DNA of 64,000 nt. It comes from Thermicanus aegyptius DSM 12793. GTDB taxonomy: Bacteria; Bacillota; Bacilli; Thermicanales; Thermicanaceae. The notes beneath the pieces are model-generated. The model searched no databases, was not told where the DNA came from, and saw only the letters and a program-made list of their open reading frames with translations. Location of the stretch: positions 2,976,698 through 3,040,697 of the forward strand of contig NZ_KI783301.1 in assembly GCF_000510645.1 (NCBI RefSeq). The letters are read 5' to 3'. Positions 8,898 through 16,789 of this stretch are shown piece by piece (positions within the stretch are counted from its first letter, which is position 1; every line of letters starts with the position of its first letter). A program made the translations under genes and the position numbers.

Positions 8898-8932
8898 AAC
8901 CTCTGCCCTTTCAGAAGGGTCAGAGGTTTTTT
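8898..8932 (+). terminator. riboswitch-controlled intrinsic terminator (mtnK leader)
   Basis: AACCTCTG-CCCTT and AAGGG-T-CAGAGGTT form a long stem with a TCAG loop, followed by a T6 run. Its 5' side follows the aptamer P1 strand, which suits antiterminator/terminator switching. Confidence 0.88.
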
Positions 8933-8952
8933 CATTTCACACGAAAGGATCG

Positions 8953-10176
8953 ATGGGAATGGCACATTATCATCCTCTAAACGAAGCGGAAGCGGTAGCC
9001 TATGCGAAGCGCCTTAGGATCTTCCCGGAAGATGCCCGACTAACCGCCCGGGAAATCGGCGATGGGAATCTAAACCTGGTATTTCGCATCCAAGAAGAAG
9101 CTACGGACAGAAGCATCATCATCAAACAAGCGCTCCCTTACGCCCGGGTGGTCGGGGATTCGTGGCCCCTTACCCTGGACAGGGCACGCATCGAGAGCGA
9201 GGCCCTCCACATGGAGGAAGCGCTCTGCCCCGGTTCAGTCCCGAAAGTATATCATTATGATCCGCATCTTGCCCTGACCGTCATGGAGGATCTCTCCTCC
9301 CATATCGTGTTAAGAAAAGGGCTGATCCTTAGGCGGCGCTATCCAAAATTGGCCCAGCATATCGGAACCTTTCTGGCCAGGACCCTCTTTTACACCTCCG
9401 ATATCGCCTTAAACTCCCGAAGGAAAAAAGAACAGGTGGCACAATTTATCAATCCGGAGATGTGCCGCATCACCGAGGATCTCGTTTTCACCGATCCATT
9501 TTACAACGCCGAGACCAACCGGTTTAACCCGCTCATTCTCGAAGAGGTGCGCAAAATCTGGAGCGACGGCAGATTGAAACTTGAAGTGGCGGCTTTGAAA
9601 GAAGGGTTCCTCACCCGAACTCAAGCCCTGATCCACGGGGATCTTCATACGGGGAGCATCATGGTGACGGAACAGGATACCCGGGTGATCGATCCGGAAT
9701 TCGCCTATTACGGGCCGATGGGTTTTGATATCGGAGCGGTACTCGCCAACCTGTTCTTAAACTTCTCCGCTCAAGAAGGCTTAACCGACGACCCTGCTGA
9801 GAAATCGGAGTATCAGGTGTATCTTCTCAGGACGGCGGCCGAAATCTGGTCCGTCTTTGAAAGGAATTTCCGCCAGTTATGGTGGAATGACGGATTGGAA
9901 GCCTTCACTTCCGTTCATGGATATTTGGACGATTACCTGGAAAGGATCCTCCAGGATACCGCCGGGTATGCCGGCTGCAAGATGATACGCCGCGTCATCG
10001 GTCTTGCCCATGTGGCCGATCTGGAATCGATTGAAGATCCTAAACTCAGGGCAAAAGGAGAGACAATGGCTCTTGCCATCGGCAGGGAACTGATTCTGGC
10101 ACGGCATGGAATCCAGAGGATCGAAGATATATTGCAAATCGTGCAATCAATCCGGGAAGAGAGGATTGCCTCATGA
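8953..10176 (+). CDS. mtnK: 5-methylthioribose kinase
   Basis: This kinase phosphorylates 5-methylthioribose on C1 using ATP, feeding methionine salvage. It has the aminoglycoside-phosphotransferase-like fold: the catalytic loop is [11 protein letters not shown] (H228-D230-H232) and the metal-binding segment is [17 protein letters not shown] (about residues 245-261). The 407-residue length is typical. The ATG at 8953 has an AAAGGA site; a second ATG lies at 8959. The last four bases overlap the mtnA start (ATGA). Expression is expected to be SAM-repressed through the riboswitch upstream. Confidence 0.95.
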   Translation: MGMAHYHPLNEAEAVAYAKRLRIFPEDARLTAREIGDGNLNLVFRIQEEATDRSIIIKQALPYARVVGDSWPLTLDRARIESEALHMEEALCPGSVPKVYHYDPHLALTVMEDLSSHIVLRKGLILRRRYPKLAQHIGTFLARTLFYTSDIALNSRRKKEQVAQFINPEMCRITEDLVFTDPFYNAETNRFNPLILEEVRKIWSDGRLKLEVAALKEGFLTRTQALIHGDLHTGSIMVTEQDTRVIDPEFAYYGPMGFDIGAVLANLFLNFSAQEGLTDDPAEKSEYQVYLLRTAAEIWSVFERNFRQLWWNDGLEAFTSVHGYLDDYLERILQDTAGYAGCKMIRRVIGLAHVADLESIEDPKLRAKGETMALAIGRELILARHGIQRIEDILQIVQSIREERIAS

Positions 10177-11258
10177 CCCATTCCTTTATCCAATCGGTTC
10201 AATGGAAAGAGAATCATCTCCTCCTTCTGGATCAGAATCGGTTGCCTGAAGAAACACGCTATCACAAAATTGACACGATCGAAGAAGTATGGAAGGCCAT
10301 CCGGCAACTCACGGTCCGGGGAGCTCCGGCCATCGGCATCACGGCCGCCTACGGACTCTATCTGGGAGTTCAACATCTCTCTTACGGAAATGTACCGGAA
10401 CTGATCGAGGACCTAAAAGGAAAGGCGGAATTCCTCTCCCAAGCGAGACCTACCGCTATTAATCTTCGCTGGGCACTCATGCGTCTGCTCACCAGGGCGG
10501 AGATGGACGGCGCCCATGGCTGCTCGACAGAGGAAGTGAAAGCGGGCTTATTGGCGGAAGCCCTTCGGATTCAAAAAGAAGATGAAGAAACATGCCGCCG
10601 GATCGGCGAGCATGGACTAACATTACTGAAAGACGGAATGGGCATCCTGACCCACTGCAATCCTGGAAGCCTGGCGACGGCCAAATATGGAACGGCCACC
10701 GCTCCTATCTATCTGGCCCGGGAACAAGGGATGACGCTTAAGATTTTTATTGATGAAACCCGCCCCGTCTTGCAAGGCGCTCGCCTTACCGCATGGGAAC
10801 TGATGCAGGCAGGCATTGATTCGACGCTGATTTGCGACAATATGGCGGCCCTGGTGATGGCTAAAGGGTGGGTCCAGGCCGTCATCGTCGGTGCCGACAG
10901 GGTGGCGGCGAACGGGGATGTGGCCAACAAGATCGGGACCTATGGACTGGCGATATTGGCGAAAGCCCACAACATTCCTTTTTACGTGGCGGCCCCCCTA
11001 TCCTCCTTTGATCCTGAGACGCCAACGGGTGAGGAGATTCCCATTGAAGAAAGACCGGCGGAAGAGGTGACCGAGGGCTTTGGCAAGCGTACCGCCCCTG
11101 TGGGAATGAAGGTATACAATCCCGCTTTTGACATAACCCCTTCTTCCCTCATCACGGCCATCATTACGGAAAAGGGCATACTCTATCCCGATCAAGACGG
11201 ATGCTATGGAAAAGCGATCAAGGAGATCCTGGGACGAAAATCCCAAACCTTATCCTGA
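10173..11258 (+). CDS. mtnA: methylthioribose-1-phosphate isomerase
   Basis: This eIF2B-like sugar phosphate isomerase converts 5-methylthioribose 1-phosphate to methylthioribulose 1-phosphate, the MtnB substrate. Landmarks are [11 protein letters not shown] near residue 48, the catalytic cysteine in [10 protein letters not shown] (about residue 161) and the catalytic aspartate segment [19 protein letters not shown] (about residues 241-259). The 361-residue length is normal. It is translationally coupled to mtnK by a four-base overlap. Together the two divergent operons hold MTR to ketomethylthiobutyrate; the nucleosidase MtnN and aminotransferase MtnE are not in the window. Confidence 0.95.
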   Translation: MTHSFIQSVQWKENHLLLLDQNRLPEETRYHKIDTIEEVWKAIRQLTVRGAPAIGITAAYGLYLGVQHLSYGNVPELIEDLKGKAEFLSQARPTAINLRWALMRLLTRAEMDGAHGCSTEEVKAGLLAEALRIQKEDEETCRRIGEHGLTLLKDGMGILTHCNPGSLATAKYGTATAPIYLAREQGMTLKIFIDETRPVLQGARLTAWELMQAGIDSTLICDNMAALVMAKGWVQAVIVGADRVAANGDVANKIGTYGLAILAKAHNIPFYVAAPLSSFDPETPTGEEIPIEERPAEEVTEGFGKRTAPVGMKVYNPAFDITPSSLITAIITEKGILYPDQDGCYGKAIKEILGRKSQTLS

Positions 11259-11344
11259 TCCCTCCGAATCCCATAAAAGGAGGGCTGTGCCCTCTGTGCT
11301 GTTCGGCATTTACCTGACGGCCGCCTTACAGCGGGTATCCGGCC

Positions 11345-11734
11345 TTAGAGTTTCTCCACCTCCGTGAGTGCTTGGTCCAGTTCCTCTGCCGCTTGTTTCA
11401 GAGTCTTTGCATCCAAGGGAGTAACTTCCACCCCTGCCCCAATCGTCTTAAGAGACCTTTCCGTCTTTTCATAAAGATCGCCGGACTTCTCTTTTACCCC
11501 ATCTTCGAAGCTTTTCCATTTCTCTTCCAGTTTTTGCCCCAGTTCCTTTACCTTCGCAGCATCATTCTGGTCCAGGGCCATTTTTAACTCAGCCAAGGTT
11601 TCCTTCATTCCCTTCGCCCCATCCCTGATGGGGTTATTTCCGCAAGCGGCAAGCAGAAGGGTTGAGATCAAAAGGAGGGAAAAGAAAAAAGTCCATTTGC
11701 GAAATGCGTTCCTTTTTGCTCTATGATTGATCAT
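11345..11734 (-). CDS. lipoprotein related to the FTR1 N-terminal repeat
   Basis: The N-terminus is a lipoprotein signal with a lipobox (LLLAACGN, cysteine about residue 31). The remaining roughly 100 residues are helical and charged. The segment EEKWKSFEDGVKEKSGDLYE resembles QMWKKIEDGIKEASKKAYG in the extracytoplasmic part of the neighbouring iron permease, so the two share a domain. ATG has an AGGAGG site six bases upstream. The gene lies 35 bases after efeU on the same strand, so an iron-uptake accessory role (a periplasm-side iron-handling lipoprotein) is inferred from context. It has no cupredoxin or imelysin signature, so I do not call it EfeO. Confidence 0.75.
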   Translation of the reverse strand: MINHRAKRNAFRKWTFFFSLLLISTLLLAACGNNPIRDGAKGMKETLAELKMALDQNDAAKVKELGQKLEEKWKSFEDGVKEKSGDLYEKTERSLKTIGAGVEVTPLDAKTLKQAAEELDQALTEVEKL

Positions 11735-11769
11735 AAAAAACCTCCTGTTCTTCGGTTGTTATGCAGCAA

Positions 11770-13272
11770 TCAATTGGCTTCCATTTTTCTCCGGTAGGAA
11801 AAGGCTCTATACCGCTCCCATACCGCAAAGAATAGGACAACGACGAGCAGTGCCGCTTGTAGGATCAGCCCCTCCGCCGTGGGGTAAATGGAGAAAAACT
11901 CAATGGTCGGAAACCACTCCACATGGGTTGCCGGGAGAAGACCGGCCAATTGGAGGCTCTTGATCCCCATGCCGGTAAACTTAAGACTTAGGTAAAAGAC
12001 AAGCAGGCTGGAGAGGAGGAAGAAAGGCCGCAATGGAATTCTCATACCCACTTTCAGGATTAAGATGCCGAGTATGATGAGGAGAATGATTCCAAAGGCG
12101 ATCCCCCCTAATAACTGCGTAAGAGAAATGGAAGAGGCCATTCCGATGAAGAACAGGACCGTCTCGGTTCCTTCCCGAAAGACCGCCAGAAACGAGAGAA
12201 CAGCCAGGGAGAGAAGACTACCGGTGGCTAGCGCCTTTTCGCTCTTCGTCTTGATGTACTTTCTCCAATTTTCGATGCTTGCTTTGTTGTGGAGCCAGTA
12301 TGTCATGTAGAGAAGCATCGCCGCCGCGAACAGGCCGGTCCATCCTGCGATGAGGAAATTATTGGTGCCGAAAGCTCCTGAGGTGAAGAGGATTTGGACC
12401 AAGATCCCCAAGAAGAGGCTCCCTCCTAACCCTGCGCCCACCCCGCCCCAGACCCAGCCTTTTTTCTCTCCGTGGCCTGATTTATCCAGGAAGGCAAGCA
12501 GCGCGACAATCACCAGAAGAGCTTCTAATCCCTCCCGAAGAAGGATGGATACGGCGTCAAAGAAGGTATATTGATTTTTCGCCAGCAGGGGAGCCAGGTA
12601 TTCTCTCATGTTGGAAATCACTTCTTTGCCTTTTTCCACATCGGGTGGTGTGGACGTAAGGTAGGCATAGGAGAGAACCATGTCCCGTTCCGCATCTTGG
12701 TAAGCTTTCTGGGATTGGGTGAGGACAATTCCTTCAATATCCAGCCACATTTCGCGAAATTGCCTGATGCTTTGGGCGGCCCCCTTCACATCTCCCTCCT
12801 TTAATCGGGAGAGGGATTGATCCAGGAGGGCAATCAATTCATTTCCATCCTGTTTCCCCGAAGAGGCTCCGCTATCCTCCGCAGGATACTTCCCATCGAT
12901 AAAATCTTGATTTACCTTGAGAAGCTGATCCAATGCGGACAAGATTTTTTCTTTATTCGGCGGATCCTGGCTGAAAACAAACTGAACCATCCCCATGCTA
13001 TCCTCAATATCCCCATATGCCTTCTTTGATGCTTCCTTAATCCCGTCCTCTATCTTTTTCCACATTTGCGTGAAGTCCTCATACGCTTGTTTGGCCGCCG
13101 CAACCTCTCCCTTCTCTATCTTCTCCCGCGCCTGGATCAGCGATTGATTCGCCCCTTTCAGATCATCGGCCGGGGTAAAGGCGAAGGCATATGCAGGCAC
13201 GAGGAAAAAAAGGAGTAAAAGAAAGCTTAACCGTTTTCTCCCCCCCATTTTCTTTCGCGCGATTCCTTCCAT
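11770..13272 (-). CDS. efeU: FTR1 family high-affinity iron permease
   Basis: This is an FTR1/EfeU-type iron permease of the cytoplasmic membrane. A signal peptide (about residues 10-32) is followed by an extracytoplasmic helical region of about 200 residues containing two related repeats (IEDGIKEASKKAYG and LDIEGIVLTQSQKAYQ). A seven-helix permease domain carries the iron-binding REGLE motifs in LLREGLEALLVIVALLAF and AVFREGTETVLFFIGM. The start at 13272 is chosen for its AAGGAGG site eight bases upstream. A Fur box lies about 95 bases upstream, so iron repression is likely. The lipoprotein gene follows in the same operon. No DyP peroxidase (EfeB) is present. Confidence 0.92.
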   Translation of the reverse strand: MEGIARKKMGGRKRLSFLLLLFFLVPAYAFAFTPADDLKGANQSLIQAREKIEKGEVAAAKQAYEDFTQMWKKIEDGIKEASKKAYGDIEDSMGMVQFVFSQDPPNKEKILSALDQLLKVNQDFIDGKYPAEDSGASSGKQDGNELIALLDQSLSRLKEGDVKGAAQSIRQFREMWLDIEGIVLTQSQKAYQDAERDMVLSYAYLTSTPPDVEKGKEVISNMREYLAPLLAKNQYTFFDAVSILLREGLEALLVIVALLAFLDKSGHGEKKGWVWGGVGAGLGGSLFLGILVQILFTSGAFGTNNFLIAGWTGLFAAAMLLYMTYWLHNKASIENWRKYIKTKSEKALATGSLLSLAVLSFLAVFREGTETVLFFIGMASSISLTQLLGGIAFGIILLIILGILILKVGMRIPLRPFFLLSSLLVFYLSLKFTGMGIKSLQLAGLLPATHVEWFPTIEFFSIYPTAEGLILQAALLVVVLFFAVWERYRAFSYRRKMEAN

Positions 13273-13364
13273 GTGTTCTCCCTCCTTATCCATTTCAAAT
13301 CATTTTTAGCGTTGTTACCCATATGAATGAGAACCTTAGAATCAATTTAAAATAATATTTCTTA

Positions 13365-13387
13365 TTGATAATAATTCTCATTCTCAT
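13365..13387 (-). promoter_or_regulatory. Fur box upstream of efeU
   Basis: The minus strand reads GAGAATGAGAATTATTATC (13367-13385), which matches 16 of 19 positions of the classical Fur consensus GATAATGATAATCATTATC. It lies about 95 bases upstream of the efeU start. The rest of 13294-13530 has no supported gene. Confidence 0.82.
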
Positions 13388-13530
13388 TTGCTCAACAACA
13401 AGATACCATTCCTTTTTCTCAACTGTCAAGGGGAAATGGCGTGAAAGATTTAATGCGCATATCGGCAGTGGGGAACTTCTCCGGGATGCACGCCGGCCCA
13501 AACCGTGAACGAACGGAAAGCTGAACATGG

Positions 13531-13559
13531 AAAAGCCTGCGGAGAAAGACCGCAGGCCT
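13531..13559 (-). terminator. rho-independent terminator after corA
   Basis: On the minus strand GCCTGCGG and CCGCAGGC form an eight-pair GC-rich stem followed by TTTT. It lies about 25 bases past the corA stop. Confidence 0.75.
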
Positions 13560-13582
13560 TCGATGCGAACATCAGCGGTTAT

Positions 13583-14521
13583 TTAAAAGAAACGTCGCTT
13601 CCAAAAGATGACGGCCGTGGCCGTGGAGAGGAATGCAGAGATCAAGATGGCGATCCAAAAAGAAAAAGGATACGTCTGAAACGGAATCGGAACATTCATC
13701 CCGTAGAAACTGGCCACCATGGTGGGTAAAGATAAAATGATGGTAAAAGAAGCGAGAAATTTCATGACGATATTTAGGTTATTCGAGATGACCGATGCGA
13801 AAGCATCCATCATTCCGCTTAAAACGGCGGAATGGGTTTCCGCCATCTCGATGGCCTGCTGGTTTTCGATGATGACATCTTCCAGGAGATCCTGGTCATC
13901 CTCATACATCTTTAGAAGCCCATTGCGCATCATCTTTTGCATCACGATATTATTCGACTTCAGGGATGTGGCAAAGTAAACCAAGCTCTTCTCCAGATTG
14001 AGAAGGGTGTATAATTCTTGGTTTTTCATCGATTGGTGAAGCTCCCGCTCAATCTCATTGGTCCGCTTGTAGATCAACTTCAAATAACGAAGGTAATGGG
14101 TAGCAATCTGATACAGAATCTGTAAAGAAAAACGCGTTTTCTTGAAGGTGAAGAATTGCTTGATTCGATTCTCCATAAATTCATGGAAAATGGGATGATC
14201 TTTTAAGCTGACCGTGATAAAAGTTTCCGGGGTGATAATCATTCCAAGCGGTAAGGTGTCGAAGATGGGGGAATCCTGATCATCCGTCAAATATACGGGA
14301 ATATTTACGATGATAAGGACTATTTGATCCTCTTTTTCAATACGGGAACGTTCTTCTTCATCCAAAGGGTCTTTCAAGAAATTAAGGGGAAGCTGAAGGT
14401 GTTCCGCCACGCGGAGAATCTCGTTTTCCGTGGGGGAAACAAGATGCACCCAACACCCGTTGCAAATCTCCGTCCGTTCTTCCAGTTGACCGTCGTTGTT
14501 GGTGAAAAAGATTCTGATCAT
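13583..14521 (-). CDS. corA: CorA family Mg2+ (divalent cation) transporter
   Basis: This is a CorA-type pentameric divalent-cation channel of the cytoplasmic membrane. A long cytoplasmic N-terminal domain (residues 1 to about 250) is followed by two C-terminal membrane helices with the signature YGMNVPIPF between them and a basic end (WKRRFF). The 312-residue length is typical. The start at 14521 (MIRIFFTNNDG) has GAGGAGG seven bases upstream; a longer reading to 14557 would run through the leader hairpins and is unlikely. Substrate could be Mg2+, Co2+ or Ni2+ by family; the magnesium-peptide-like leader upstream argues for Mg2+. The ribosome binding site is fully paired in a predicted hairpin. 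Confidence 0.93.
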   Translation of the reverse strand: MIRIFFTNNDGQLEERTEICNGCWVHLVSPTENEILRVAEHLQLPLNFLKDPLDEEERSRIEKEDQIVLIIVNIPVYLTDDQDSPIFDTLPLGMIITPETFITVSLKDHPIFHEFMENRIKQFFTFKKTRFSLQILYQIATHYLRYLKLIYKRTNEIERELHQSMKNQELYTLLNLEKSLVYFATSLKSNNIVMQKMMRNGLLKMYEDDQDLLEDVIIENQQAIEMAETHSAVLSGMMDAFASVISNNLNIVMKFLASFTIILSLPTMVASFYGMNVPIPFQTYPFSFWIAILISAFLSTATAVIFWKRRFF

Positions 14522-14528
14522 GGTTACA

Positions 14529-14603
14529 CCTCCTCTTTTTTTGAGGAAGCTGCCCATCCGGACGATCGATTCAGGAGTCGGCCTTTTGGGCAGACGGACT
14601 CCT
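14529..14603 (-). promoter_or_regulatory. corA leader: competing hairpins and sequestered RBS
   Basis: Three pairings are visible on the minus strand. AGGAGTC (14597-14603) pairs with GACTCCT (14573-14579). CTGCCC (14588-14593), inside that first loop, pairs with GGGCAG (14550-14555). CTTCCTC (14543-14549) pairs with GAGGAGG (14529-14535), which is the corA ribosome binding site. The first two pairings compete (or form a pseudoknot), and the third hides the start site. The first pairing overlaps the end of the leader peptide ORF, so translation of the ORF could change the fold. Confidence 0.65.
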
Positions 14604-14675
14604 TAGACGATCCATCTTCTGCAGCATCCTCGGGCATAAATCGGGATCAGGTTCACCGGTACTTCGACTACCCAT
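14571..14675 (-). CDS. MgtL-like EPDP leader peptide upstream of corA
   Basis: This 34-codon ORF starts at ATG 14675 with AGGAG ten bases upstream and ends at TGA 14571-14573. Its residues 7-16 read GEPDPDLCPR. Enteric MgtL, the leader peptide of the mgtA magnesium transporter, begins MEPDPTPLPR. In MgtL the alternating acidic/proline run destabilises the translating ribosome at low Mg2+ and switches on the transporter. The motif, the magnesium-transporter context and the overlap of the 3' end of the ORF with leader hairpins together suggest the same logic. Translation is not proven. Another open frame through the same RNA exists (see rejected items). Confidence 0.6.
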   Translation of the reverse strand: MGSRSTGEPDPDLCPRMLQKMDRLRSPSAQKADS

Positions 14676-14716
14676 TCAGGCACAACTCCTTTCTTCGAAA
14701 AATAGTTGAGAACTAT

Positions 14717-14722
14717 ATTATA
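14717..14722 (-). promoter_or_regulatory. -10 element of the corA leader promoter
   Basis: A perfect TATAAT on the minus strand lies about 42 bases before the leader peptide ATG, giving a predicted leader RNA of about 190 bases. No good -35 hexamer is at the right distance; ACAATT or TACAAT is the best candidate. Confidence 0.4.
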
Positions 14723-14802
14723 ATACTCTTTTCCGCAAGAATTGTACATAGATTCTTTCGGGATGGGAAGCCCTTTTTCGTCAGCTTGATTACTAGGATA
14801 AC

Positions 14803-14830
14803 CAAAAAAAGATTCCCCACACGGGGAATC
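14803..14830 (-). terminator. rho-independent terminator after the Nudix gene
   Basis: On the minus strand GATTCCCC-GTGT-GGGGAATC is a perfect eight-pair stem followed by T7. It lies about 57 bases past the Nudix stop and separates that gene from the corA leader. Confidence 0.88.
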
Positions 14831-14886
14831 CAAGATTCTTCATCGGACAACCGAGAGGGTCGAAAAACGATAGGCTACAGAATGAG

Positions 14887-15405
14887 TTATGCCGATCCCA
14901 ACTTCCTCGGAAGTGCAGAAGAGATCTCCACACTCTTCAACGGCCGCTTCTCATACCCGGTCATACAGCCTTGCTCAAAACGGCAATGATGGTCATAGAG
15001 GCCTTTTTCTTGAAGCATAACGGGGAGAAAATAAGGGATGTTGCTCGCTACCCCTTCATTCCGGGGATCTAAGACCCAATCTAACGATTTCCAATCGAGA
15101 ATCCCTTCCCGTATCTTTTTAGGGGTTTCATATATGTAATCTTCCGGAAGATACGCCAGGAAAAGATGCATTCCTCCCTGTTCCACACCCTCCCCGGACC
15201 AGGTGACAATCCCTTTATAGGAAACCTCCTCCAAGGTGAGGTCCGTCTCTTCCCTGATCTCCCGTAAAATCGATTCCTGAGGGGTCTCTCCCGGTTCGAT
15301 CTTCCCGCCCACGCCGTTCCAACGCCCCATCCACGCCGGCTTTTCACGATTTAACAGGAGGATCTTATCCCCCTGGAGAATAAAGCAAATGGTGAAGCGC
15401 AGCAC
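14887..15405 (-). CDS. Nudix hydrolase (MutT-like)
   Basis: This is a Nudix hydrolase of 172 residues. The Nudix box runs GGKIEPGETPQESILREIREET (about residues 33-54), with the GX5EX7REUXEE pattern intact. Such enzymes hydrolyse nucleoside diphosphates linked to another group, often oxidised dNTPs (the 8-oxo-dGTPase subfamily is the closest by overall look: FILQGDKILLLNREKPAW). Translation starts at GTG with an AGAGGGGG site. It is monocistronic with its own terminator. The substrate cannot be told from sequence alone. Confidence 0.88.
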   Translation of the reverse strand: MLRFTICFILQGDKILLLNREKPAWMGRWNGVGGKIEPGETPQESILREIREETDLTLEEVSYKGIVTWSGEGVEQGGMHLFLAYLPEDYIYETPKKIREGILDWKSLDWVLDPRNEGVASNIPYFLPVMLQEKGLYDHHCRFEQGCMTGYEKRPLKSVEISSALPRKLGSA

Positions 15406-15472
15406 TTTTCTCCCCCTCTACTTCAGCGGGTCGGCTCTCCCTCCGACCCTGTTTGTCCCATTATAGCACTTT

Positions 15473-16594
15473 TTAATCGGATTGGCCCATAATTTGGGCT
15501 AAGGATTGGATCGCTTCCTTTCCTCTCTCGCTAGCCGTGCGGGCGCTCATGTGAATCCATTGGATCTTCTCTTTCGTCCCGTCGATGGTAGAAAAAAGTT
15601 TCCTAAACATCTGAAAAACTTCCGAAAGGATCCCTTTACTTTCTTCCATCGTTTTACTTCCTTGCCGGATCAGTTCAATGGTCCTCTCAATCGTTTCGTT
15701 CATGGCAAAAATGGATTCTGCGATTTTTCTAGCGGAACCTTTTGTTTGCTCCGCCAATTTTCTCACCTCTTCTGCCACCACGGTGAATCCCTTTCCATGC
15801 TCCCCTGCCCTAGCCGCCTCGATGCCCGCATTTAAAGAAAGAAGGTTAATTTGATTCGTCAACTGGGTTATGGTATCGATAATCTCTGTGACCCGAGAAT
15901 TATATTCCTTTAGTACCTTGATTTGATCCACTTGTGTTAAGACAAGCTCCAAGAGAACGGCAACGGTGTTTTGAAACGATTGGAGCACCTGTTCTACACT
16001 CCGGGTTTTCATCAGCATCTCATCAGCCGCTTTTGTGCCCTCAACGCTTCTCGTTCCTACTTCCTCAATGCTTTCATTCATCTTTTGGATCAGAAGCCCG
16101 GCATGTTCTAGCTGTGATTTCCGGATCTCCTTTAATTCTTTCTGCTTTTCCGCCGACAAGAATAAAAGGTCAAGGATTGTGATATACCCTAAAAACCGCT
16201 TCCCCTCAAAAAGGAGAATCGCATCGTAAATCTTCTCCTGGGGACGGTCCATCGCCAATTGGATCATCTCTGCAAGGGGGATTGCCATCTCAACCCTGAG
16301 GGGAGAAACATCCATGATTTCGCCCATTTTCTTTAAACTGTAAAGGCTTAAGCCATAATTATACCCCAATATCCGATAAACTTGCTCTTTCATGATCAGG
16401 CCGGCAACTCTGGAATCCTCCATAATAACGGCACACTGCTCCTTGGATTCAAGAAGCTCCGAGTAGCACTCTTCAAAGCGTGTTTCTGTGGAAAAAAAGA
16501 GAGGCTGTTTTATGAGAAGAGTAACGGCATTTCTCTCTTCCCTTCCTCCCTTTTCCTGTGTCTCAGGAAATACCGGTTCTCTTAGTGTTATCAT
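15473..16594 (-). CDS. soluble CBS-like / methyl-accepting chemotaxis-type protein
   Basis: Residues 1-150 look like a CBS-pair or related ligand-binding module (QCAVIMEDSRVAGLIMKEQ, then a second similar half ending KRFLGYITILDLLFLS). After a coiled linker, residues 160-373 are a chemoreceptor signalling domain with the hairpin tip LNAGIEAARAGEHGKGFTVV followed by AEEVRKLAEQT. No transmembrane segment is seen, so it is a cytoplasmic receptor-like signal protein that probably meets CheA/CheW. The signalling domain is short and lacks obvious long methylation helices. The start has GAGGAGAG upstream of ATG. No other chemotaxis gene is nearby; the ligand is unknown. Confidence 0.82.
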   Translation of the reverse strand: MITLREPVFPETQEKGGREERNAVTLLIKQPLFFSTETRFEECYSELLESKEQCAVIMEDSRVAGLIMKEQVYRILGYNYGLSLYSLKKMGEIMDVSPLRVEMAIPLAEMIQLAMDRPQEKIYDAILLFEGKRFLGYITILDLLFLSAEKQKELKEIRKSQLEHAGLLIQKMNESIEEVGTRSVEGTKAADEMLMKTRSVEQVLQSFQNTVAVLLELVLTQVDQIKVLKEYNSRVTEIIDTITQLTNQINLLSLNAGIEAARAGEHGKGFTVVAEEVRKLAEQTKGSARKIAESIFAMNETIERTIELIRQGSKTMEESKGILSEVFQMFRKLFSTIDGTKEKIQWIHMSARTASERGKEAIQSLAQIMGQSD

Positions 16595-16735
16595 ACGTGC
16601 TCTCCTCTTCTTCCTTATAGGTATTTATTCATAGGAATTTACTCGTTCTCATTCTTCATCTTACAACCGCATTGTCCGAAATCTGTAAAGAATAAGTAAA
16701 ATTTATGTAAATTATTTGGATTTACTATGTTTCAA

Positions 16736-16763
16736 GAAAAAGGAGGCCCATAGCGGACCTCCC
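16736..16763 (-). terminator. rho-independent terminator after cytochrome gene
   Basis: On the minus strand GGAGGTCC and GGGCCTCC form an eight-pair stem (one T-G pair) followed by TTTTTC. It lies about 28 bases past the cytochrome stop. Confidence 0.8.
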
Positions 16764-16789
16764 TTTTGAATTACCATAAAGAATACCCT

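Noticed and set aside
14629-14675. Resemblance of the corA leader (GAACCTGATCCCGATTTATGCC) to the 3' part of a TPP riboswitch
   Set aside because: The pairing CTGG/CCAG of TPP aptamers is not possible (CCCG faces CCCG), the CTGAGA element is missing, and the gene is a cation transporter.
14603-14681. Alternative leader frame in the corA leader, GTG start, containing PEWVVEVPVNLIPIYARG
   Set aside because: It has only two bases between its GTG and the AGGAG site, while the overlapping ATG frame has usable spacing and carries the EPDP motif. It remains possible that both overlap by chance, so comparative data should decide.
14529-14710. M-box (ykoK) magnesium riboswitch before corA
   Set aside because: I looked for the conserved GTTAGGTGAGGC-type core and the other M-box segments and did not find them.
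15424-15450. GGGTCGG/CCGACCC hairpin between the Nudix and chemoreceptor-like genes
   Set aside because: No T-run on the minus strand, so termination of the chemoreceptor-like gene here is not supported.
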